A stretch of DNA of 64,000 nucleotides from Marasmius tenuissimus (lineage: Eukaryota > Basidiomycota > Agaricomycetes > Agaricales > Marasmiaceae), in NCBI GenBank assembly GCA_029532415.1, contig JAQOTA010000071.1, positions 1,364,001 through 1,428,000 on the forward strand, in the 5' to 3' direction. A model generated the notes under the pieces. It searched no databases and was not told the DNA's origin. It saw nothing but the letters and a program-made list of their open reading frames with translations. Positions 55,782 to 64,000 of the stretch are shown piece by piece; position 1 is the stretch's first letter; every line of letters begins with the position of its first letter. A program made the translations under genes and the position numbers.

Positions 55782-58700
55782 ATGGATCAGGAAATTGAAA
55801 AGGTCGTTCAAGCCATCTCAATTGCCTCTGATCCCTCCCAGTCCTCGCTTCACCAAGATGCTATAGCCTACCTTAACACGATTCAGCAAAATGCTTCAGA
55901 AACTTGGAGAATTGCCTTGCCACTTTTCGTCGACGCGAATGCAGATGGTTCGAGGAAACATAATCCTCAGACGCGATTCTTTGCTCTTAGAGTGCTAGAC
56001 GAATATCTGGATAATCGGTGAGTGCTTTTTTCTCTCTGCCTTTTTGTTTAATCGAGCTGATTTCGCTAGGTTTGAACCGTTCGATTCCGAGTCATTCCAA
56101 AACTTGCAGCAGTCTCTGCTTTCCTATGTACAGTCCGAGTATGTGTATGGGTCGGCTGAAGCCACTGCCACTTGTGAGTAGCTCACTGAGTCTACTGCTT
56201 TCCTGACCTGAACTGGCCTCGCGTGTACAGATCTTCGCAACAAGTTCTCACATACTCTTACCCTCTTTTTCTTGTCAACGTACATGGAGCAATGGCCTAC
56301 CTTTTTCGCCGACCTCTTTTCACTCATACGACCCAACGACTCCTCACAACCTTCATTCAACCGACACATCTCCTTACTCTTCTTTCACATCATCCTTGAG
56401 ATATCGGGCGAGGTTGCTGACCAAATGATCAAGTCTGCACGACAGTTCAGCACACAGCGTCACGCGCGTGATGCTCGTGTGAGGGATGCAGTGAGAGAAC
56501 GAGATGCCGTGCGGATTAACGAAGCAGTTTTGACGATTGTATCGGAAGCCACGGAGAAAATGACCATGTTACAGAAGCAGCAGGATGGCAGTTCCGTTGG
56601 TCGGGAGTTGTCTGAAGTTGAAGAAGTGGTGGACTGGGGTATACGTGCTTTCGGGTCTTACGTCGGTGCGCAGATTATTGCTTATCTTTATCCTTACATC
56701 GCTGATGCTTTCACGAAAGGTTGGATCGACATCAACCTCACTGTCACTCCGACGACTGTTCCCCTACTCTTCAACCTCCTCGCAGACCAATCCCTACCGA
56801 TTCGTTTGGCTACGTCCGCTGCATTGCTGAGAATCGTTGCAAAAGGACTGAAAGAACCTGGAGACAAGTTACAACTCCTCAAGGTTCTATCTCTCGGCCA
56901 GGTTATTGACGCGCTGGAAACCAAAACACGGCAGCAGCAGATCGAGCGAGGGGAAGACACCGACGAAGGCGAAGAGTCGTACCGCGAGGCTCTCGGGAAG
57001 CTCCTTAATATTCTCGGATTAGAGCTGATCAAGCTTGAGGTATGACCATGTTCAGAACCGTGCTGAATCTGAACTGAAAATCAATATACTAGGAGGCTCC
57101 TAACGCGACCGTAGACGTACGGTCGGAGGCTCTGAAATACATCATCCAGATCCTCCCAGTGCTTTTGCGCTTTTTGGCGGATGAGTACGATGACACATGC
57201 TCTACAGTCTTTCCCTTCCTGCAAACAGTTCTTACAGGAGTAAGCTTGCCTTTCTTCTGTTTCGGCCTGACTAATCAGTCACCAACGATAGTACAAACGA
57301 GCACGAAAATCTTCGAGTGGTCCAATTGACGCTGAAAAACGATCTTTCTTGGCGTCTCTTTTGCAAGTAATACTGGATAAAATGAAGTGGGACATCGACG
57401 CCTCTCCTGAAGACCCCGAAGATGATGACAATGTCGAGTTCGACAAGCTCCGCAAGGTGTGATAGTTTCCTTCTTGATCATCGCCAGCTCATCACCTTCT
57501 TCGTAGGATCTTCGGACTTTCATGGATTCAGTGTTGGTCATTGACCAGGATCTTGTCACGGACGCCGTCAAGAACCTCGCATTCTCCACTATAGAAGCTT
57601 ACAAGAATCGCGTGGATATGAAATGGAACGAAGCGGAGCTTGCGGTCCACCTCGTGTACATATTCGGCGAGATCAACAAGAGTGCGTCGCTCCCTCCCTC
57701 TCCTCGTTTCCTTTCCTCAAACCCCGATAGGTGGAGGCAAAGGACGCGCGGCGTTCTGCCTTGCACCCTCTGGTGTGGATAAGGAGAGCGTGAAGAGCAT
57801 CAATTACGCGGAATATCCTCTCACAACGCATGGGGAACTCCTTCTGGCTCTTGTCCAGTCAGGCATATCCGCGTTCCCTCATCAGGCTGTAGCCCTCCAA
57901 TTTTTTGAGGCTGTATCTCGATACGGCGACTTCTTCAAAGTACGCAAGGAGTGCATTGTGCCTGTTCTCGAAGCCATGATTGATTCTAGGTATGTACACG
58001 CTACATTCGACTGTCGTCCGGCTCTGAGTTGCTTGGATAGGGGTATACACAATCAAAATTCTAGCTTCCGCTCGAGATTGTACTACCTGTTCTATCGATT
58101 CATCAAGGAAGAGAAGAATGATATCCCCCCGCAGCTTTCCGTGACCATCGCAGAAAGCCTGCGCGACCTGTTGACAATTCAAGTGGAAGTACCCAGCCCG
58201 GACGATGTAGAAGTAGATCTGCTCACTGACGCAGTGAAAGGCTCTTCGTTCGATGCTCAACTGTACCTGTTTGAGACTATTGGTATTCTCTGTGCATTGC
58301 TCTTCAAGGATCCCGACCAAACAAAGTCTCTACTTCTGTCCTTCGTGAAACCACTGATGGACGAATTATCGGAGGCGTTGCAGGCGTACACAAAGGGGAG
58401 CCAAGATATAACCCCTATTGTGAAGGTTCATCATATTATCATGGCCTTGGGGAACATTGCCAAGGGCTTCCCGGATTATCCTTCTCCGTTGCCTGCTGGA
58501 TATATCCTCCCCCCACTGGATGTTTTCGCCGAAGTTGCACAGGCAATGTTGGTCTGCCTCGAGAACATGAATGTGTTCAAAGTCGCTCGGGATGCTGTGA
58601 GTTATGCACAGACTTCGCTGTGAAGTTCTCTGATGTTCTTACTTCTTGTAGACGCGTTTCGCTTTCGCACGTATTCTTGCAACTGCGGGACCCACAATCA

Positions 58701-59650
58701 CCCATTTCATTCCTCGGCTGATGACGGACCTTCTCGTGCACTTTGAGCCGTCGGAACTTGTTGATTTCATGAACTTCATAGCTCTTTTGATCTTCAAGCT
58801 CGGGGTAAGATCCCTCGTAATCTGTCGTTGCAACAATGACCTGACAAACCTTTCGAATAGGACGATATGTTTGACGTCTTAGATCAACTTGTTGGACCGT
58901 TGACTGCCCACATATCGACTAGCCTCAATCAACCCATCTCGGGTTCGGATGATGAACGCACGCATTCGGACACCAAGAAAGCTTATTTGGCCCTGCTCAC
59001 GTCAATCATGACCGTGAAACTGCATGGAGTCTTCATCTCGCCGCGTAGGTGTCGCATTTCCGCATCCGTCTACCTCCCCTGATTACCTCTCCAGGGAATA
59101 ACTCGTCCTTCGATGCTCTCATGGAGACAATGCGAATGTTGGCGGAGGACACCTCAGACCCGCCCAATCAGAAGGCAGCGTTCGCATTCTTGAGCCGCTG
59201 CGTAACTGCGTGGGCGCAATCAGAGCAGCCCGCGCCCACGTCTAATGGCAACAGCAATCACAATTCACTGAACGACATGGCGTTGCCTGGGTACGAGCGT
59301 TACATATACGAGCGGTTGATTCCCACCGCTTTCCAAGTGCCTTCCGTTCCTTCACTGAATCTTAAAGACGGACAAGTCACAGTCGTAAGTCACCGTCCTC
59401 ACGCCCGTGCCCTGACTTGATCTAATCTATCGTACTTGGTATGTAGGTCCTCCACGAGATCGCCAATTTCTTGCAAACGGTTTGTAAAGCCAGAGGCAAT
59501 GAGGCGTACAACTGGTTCCTCAACGTCTTTCTTCCATCCCAAAACTGGCCCCCGGAGGCAGCCATGGAGTTCACCACCAAACTCAGGGAATTAGACGCAC
59601 GCTTCTTCAGAAAATACTTCACCGACTTCGTTCGATCTTCTCGGTCATAG
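55782..59650 (+). CDS. Exportin-T (tRNA exportin, Los1/XPOT)
   Basis: Karyopherin that exports mature tRNA from nucleus to cytoplasm with Ran-GTP. The protein starts MDQEIEKVVQAISIASDPSQ. The conserved N-terminal HEAT region follows (QTRFFALRVLDEYLDNRFEP), and FLRNKFSHTLTLFFLSTYME with WPTFFADLF, the exportin-1/importin-beta-like signature. Later motifs are VVDWGIRAFGSYVGAQIIAY, YLFETIGILCALLFKDPDQ, ARDATRFAFARILATAGPTI and YERLIPTAFQVPSVPSLNLK. The end shows WFLNVFLPSQNWPPEAAMEF and FRKYFTDFVRSSRS. About 12 exons give roughly 1,100 residues, the normal size for exportin-T. The ATG at 55782-55784 follows a 224-bp divergent promoter region. Confidence 0.92.
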
Positions 59651-60129
59651 CAAGCTTCTTGGTCAGGGCAAGTATGTATGTACAATAATCCGATTAAAAG
59701 TAGATCCCCTTGTTTGTACACTCAATCTTGGTTTCTCATTTTGTGCACGCATATCCTTATATCTGTTTCATCACATTCCATCCTTTCATTGTCCAATCAT
59801 CGTATCCTCGTACTTATTACTTACATCTACTATGCTGTGATTCTTGTCCTACTACCACTGTTTTCCGACACGCTCCTTCCGCTCTTCGCGCACATTTTCA
59901 CGCGTAGTTATGCCTATAATGCTGGATAATGATCTCTTCTTGGCGACCTGTACTTATGTCTTGACCCAGACAAGGGTCGACCTTAATGCATTAATGCACC
60001 GTGAGCCAGTCAGTGAGTCAAAAGAAAGATGACGAGATGGCTGATTGCCGAAAAGGTGGGCGCCTACTGATATCACACCCCTTGAACCGGACCTCCACCT
60101 CTGTTCCTCTGTCAGTGTATCGAATAGCG
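59651..60129. other. Intergenic region
   Basis: 3' flank of exportin-T and promoter of cullin-3; pyrimidine-rich around 59735-59900. No gene recognised. Confidence 0.5.
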
Positions 60130-63127
60130 ATGGCTACAGGTGAGGCTCTTCGCTGTGAACCCATCTCACATCCTCTAACGTTACTGTGTTGAGTAGGGGT
60201 GCGCAGGAAAACCAAGATAGTGCGTAGCCACTGGCTTCTCCATCTCTGCTTTGTGTTATTGACGAACGAATTCGACAGAAACCGCCCAAGAAGGTATCTA
60301 AGAATCAGTTTTTCTATAGGAAGCTAGCTACAACTGAAGTATCCCACAAATCAGTATGGGCCAGACGTCTCGATTGATGAAACGTGGGCGGAGCTTTCGA
60401 GGAACATACGAGAAATTCTCAACCGCGACAATGTCACCAACATGTCCTTCGAGGTCAACCATCGGCACGCTTATAACATGGTTCTTTACAAATCTGGGGA
60501 TAGGCTATATAACGGGACGAAGCAAATCGTGGCCGAAAAGCTCCAGGAACTTGCAGCAAGTGATGTTATACCCTCGTTTCCTGCGAGTGCCAGCGGCGAT
60601 CCTACGACAAAGAACCAGGAGAACGAGGTCTTATTGAAGACCGTGAAGAGGATTTGGGATGATCACACGAGTAATATGATGAAGCTTGGGCAGATATTGA
60701 AGTACATGGTGCGTGATTCGATGGCATAAGGCGCGACCCGGACTATTGATCATGGAGTGTTCTTTTTAGGATCGATATTATACGAAGCCAGCTGAGGTCC
60801 CCGAGACGTGGTACTTTGGACTGGAGCTGTTTTTGAAGCACATCATCCGACCGCCGATAAAAGAACATTTGATCACAGCCATTCTGAATCTGCTCGAATT
60901 CGAACGAGAAGGATATACTATCAATCGGTCTGCTGTGAAGGGATGTGTTGAGATCTTCCTTAGCCTGGATGTCTCTTCTGGTGGCCCATCGCTGTATAAA
61001 CAGGAACTTGAGCCCGCCCTTTTGAAGGAGAGCCGAGAATTCTATCAAAACCTGGGACAAACTCTCCGTGACAGCTGCGATGCTCCGGAATACCTACGGA
61101 GGGTGCGTCCGTGCTCCTACGCGTTGACAAGAGATTCTGACAATCCCTCAGGTGGAATCGCAGTTCGTTTCTGAAGAGTCAAGAACACACCACTACCTAT
61201 CACCCCAGACCGCGGCACCTTTACAACAAATCCTCAAGGAAAATCTTCTCACCAACCATCTGGAGGCAATCATCTCGAAAGAGTCCGGGATGGACTCGAT
61301 GATCGATTCCAATAAGATTGAGGACTTGACCCGGCTGTACAAGCTTTACACATTGGTCTCCAATGGGCTATCCTGCATTAAGCAGGCGCTCAAGCGGTCC
61401 GTCAATGCGAGAGGAAAGGATATCAATGAAGTTTCTTTGTCTTCCGAAACCCTCGAGGATTCGACGGACGCAAAGGAGAAAGGCAAAGCACGACTGGTTA
61501 CGGCTGGTGCTCAGACGTTAGCTTCAGCATTGAAGTGGGTTCAGGATGTCCTCGAGCTAAAGGACAAATTCGACACGGTTTGGAAGGATGCTTTTCAGAG
61601 TGATCGAGAAGTGGAGGGTACTCTTAACGAGGTCAGTGCTTATTTTCATCGAGGCGGGACTCTCTGACCGGAAAAGCAGGCGTTTAGCAACTTCATCAAT
61701 TCTAATGAAAAATGTGCCGAGTTTATCTCTCTCTTCATTGATGACAATCTCAGACGAGGACTGAAGGGGGTTAGTGATCTGAGTCACCCTACTGCGCTGC
61801 CACTCACGCACTCTGTTCTAGAAATTGGACGCCGACATAGATACCGCTCTCGACAAAACAATCACAATATTCCGACACCTTACAGAGCCAGATGTCTTTG
61901 AGAGGTATTACAAAAGTCATCTGGCGAAACGTCTCCTCCTCGGTCGTTCTGTGTCCGACGATGCAGAACGAGGAATGCTCGCGAAGCTCAAAGTTGAATG
62001 CGGCTATCAGTTCACGCAGAAACTGGAGGGGATGTTCAACGATATGAAAATATCGGCGGATCATATGGATGAATATAAGAAGCACATCGCGTCCGCAATG
62101 GTAGGTGGTTTGACTGTCCACGCACACTCAGTCCTGAAACCTCCCGAACGTAGTCGCTCCCAATAGAGCTATCTGTCATCGTTATGACCTCGACTTTTTG
62201 GCCGATGTCTCACTCAGCGGCGACATGTGTCCTTCCAGAATTGATGCTCAAGGCTACTAAATCATTCGAGCAATTCTACTACAAGAAACACACTGGACGC
62301 CGTTTAACTTGGCAGTTATCTCTCGGGAATGCAGATGTGCGAGTGGCCTTCAACGCCAAGAAATATGATTTGAATGTTGCAACATTCGCCTTGGTCATTC
62401 TTTTGCTCTTCGAGGACGTCGAGGACGACGGATTTCTAACATACGAGGTAAAGGGGACTCATCGCCTCTCCTGCAACAGCTAAACTATTGCCATTGGCAG
62501 GAAATTAAACAGGCGACCTCGATGGAGGATGCTGAACTCCAAAGACACCTGCAATCGCTCGCGTGCGCCAAATACAAGGTTCTGAAGAAGCATCCACCCG
62601 GACGGGACGTGACCCCAACAGACTCCTTTTCTTTCAATTCCGGTTTCACTTGCAATCTACAAAAGATCAAGATTAGCACCGTTTCCTCCAAAGTCGAGAG
62701 CGGAGAAGAGCGAAAGGAGACTCAAGACCGGATCGACGAGGAACGGCGACATCAAACGGAGGTTGGTAGCTTGTCGTCTCCGAAGACCAGCATTGAGCAA
62801 TCTGACTCTTCTGACTCTTCAGGCATGTATCGTCCGCATAATGAAAGATAGGAAACACATGACACATAACGACCTTATTAACGAAGTCACCCGGCTCCTG
62901 TCGAGTCGTTTCAAACCCAACCCACTGCTCATAAAGAAACGGATTGAAGGACTGATAGAGGTAAGATGTATCGACAAACAACCCGTCACATTTATGCTCA
63001 ACCATCTCAATCCAGCGTGAGTATCTGGAACGTTGTGAGGATCGGAAGTCCTATAATTACTTGGTATGTGGTCTCTGGAGTTTGGACGGCTATTGCAACA
63101 TTCTTACAAACATTTTTCAAGGCATGA
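60130..63127 (+). CDS. CUL3: Cullin-3, scaffold of BTB-type ubiquitin ligases
   Basis: Scaffold of CRL3 E3 ligases: its N-terminal repeats bind BTB adaptors and its C-terminus binds Rbx1. The start is MATGVRRKTKIKPPKK, spread over three tiny exons, as usual for Cul3. Motifs: IDETWAELSRNIREILNRDN, LYNGTKQIVAEKLQEL, ILKYMDRYYTK, FGLELFLKHIIRPPIKEHL, FINSNEKCAEFISLFIDDNL, FERYYKSHLAKRLLLGRSVS, YQFTQKLEGMFNDMKIS, FNAKKYDLNVATFALVILLL. The winged-helix end has ACIVRIMKDRKHMTHNDLIN, which holds the NEDD8-acceptor Lys. The last exon is only 6 nt (63122-63127, GCA-TGA) and completes the NYLA end shared by cullins. About 12 exons, of expected Cul3 size. Confidence 0.94.
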
Positions 63128-63371
63128 TGAAATATGTATCTTGGTTTTGTATTTCTCGAGCATCTTCATTTCGACGCATTTCTTGTATCCGTATTACCTT
63201 CGCTCAATGAACGGCCTTCGAGTCTATTATCTACCTCGCTTCCGGAACGCTAAGAAACGGGCGTCAACATGACATCAGGCGCCAATAGATTGCCACGTGC
63301 CTGAAATTTCATACGTGTCCGGAGCGAGCGTGTCGATTCTGCTGTCGGCAACACGTTCTCTTCCTCTCACC

Positions 63372-64000
63372 ATGCCTCCGTTCCACGTCTGCACGCTCTT
63401 TTTATTATCATTTATTGCTCTAGTGACAGCAGCGGACTTGTACAAAACTTTGGATTGTACGCACTCACGCGTCTCACACTTGAAAACTACTGACTCGCGA
63501 CTTATTACCAGTGCACAGATCGGCATCGGACAAGGATATTAGACATGCATACAAGAAACTCAGTAGAAAGTACCATCCAGACAAGAACAAAGACCCTGCT
63601 GCTGCAGACAAATTCGTAGAGGTTGCATACGGTGAATTGTTAGCTTGGAGGTCTCTGAACTTTGTGGACTGACTGTTGGTACGAATACAAGCTTATGAGG
63701 TTCTGTCGGACTCAACAGTGCGTGTACTTTTCAATTTCATTGTCACCGGTCTGATATCCTCGCGAAGAAACGGCAAATATATGATCGACATGGAGAGGTA
63801 TCGATCGACGCACTGTCTAAGCAAGCTGAACCTCATTTCGCGTTTTCTCGCAATACAGGAAGGCTTGAAGGCCCACGAAGGTGGACAGCAACATCATGCT
63901 AATCCTTTCGACGTATTCTCCAATTTTTTCGGTCGTCAGTCTCCCTGATTTATCCCTCACACGAAGAGACCTCACACAAAATGCCTCCAGATCAAGCATA
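63372..64000 (+). CDS. ER-lumenal DnaJ/Hsp40 (Scj1/DNAJB11-like), 5' part (cut by window end)
   Basis: Co-chaperone that stimulates the ER Hsp70 (Kar2/BiP). It begins with a signal peptide (MPPFHVCTLFLLSFIALVTA) followed by DLYKTLDLHRSASDKDIRHA. The J domain has the HPD motif in KLSRKYHPDKNKDPAA and ends AYEVLSDSTKRQIYDRHGE. A Gly/His/Asn-rich stretch (EGLKAHEGGQQHHANPFDVF, then SNFFGR) fits the G/F region of class A/B ER Hsp40s. Introns at about 63456-63510, 63632-63690, 63720-63770 and 63807-63858 restore the frame. The gene continues past the window, so the presence of Cys-rich zinc repeats (Scj1-type) cannot be checked. Confidence 0.88.

Noticed and set aside
1..64000. Metabolic gene cluster, CRISPR array, virus or intact transposon
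   Set aside because: No backbone enzymes, regular spaced repeats, viral genes, long terminal repeats or transposase frames were seen; most genes are conserved housekeeping genes.

Overview
The window looks like nuclear DNA of a filamentous basidiomycete, most likely an Agaricomycete. Genes are closely packed on both strands. Nearly all are split by very short introns (about 48-70 nt, GT...AG, often with a CTGAC/CTAAC-like branch site). Several families present are typical of mushroom-forming fungi: secreted Kre9-like GPI proteins, secreted 7-bladed propellers and DUF1275 membrane proteins. No rRNA, tRNA, CRISPR array or intact transposon was recognised. Exon models were built by eye from splice signals, frame and family conservation; no computation was run.

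Layout: the 3' part of a coiled-coil nuclear protein (1-1836); a 19-exon intracellular GH13 alpha-amylase (2430-4973) convergent with a 17-exon MFS sugar transporter (5087-7666); a gene-poor 2.8 kb stretch; a tandem pair of secreted GPI proteins (10432-13095); a TDP2-like phosphodiesterase (13628-14791); a two-thioredoxin-domain PDI with an ERp29 tail (15517-17323) divergent from the uL16 chaperone Sqt1/AAMP (17547-19019); a secreted propeller protein (19784-21566); a Rho GEF (21885-25543); a large orphan membrane protein (25858-28055); the protease Atp23 (28848-29776) divergent from a pfkB-family sugar kinase (29988-31692); a 1.8 kb non-coding stretch with diverged repeats and palindromes; an RMND1/DUF155 protein (33517-34958); tri-snRNP factor SNU66 (35775-38656) convergent with RNase H2 subunit A (38758-40013); a DUF1275 protein; a small secreted protein; PER1 convergent with the uL4 chaperone Acl4; a second secreted propeller (48395-50144); OMA1; SVF1; an orphan protein divergent from exportin-T; cullin-3; and the 5' part of an ER-lumenal DnaJ.

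Most genes are conserved housekeeping functions: ribosome assembly, splicing, tRNA export, ER folding, GPI remodelling, mitochondrial quality control and ubiquitination. The accessory content is the amylase/transporter pair, the GPI tandem pair, the two dispersed propellers and three orphan proteins. No new multi-gene system was found. The most striking signal is the splicing architecture of the amylase: a 4-nt internal exon completes the codon of a catalytic aspartate, and skipping it would create an immediate stop. Two GC-AG introns lie in the amylase and its neighbour, and two other genes (ATP23, CUL3) end in terminal coding exons of 9 and 6 nt.
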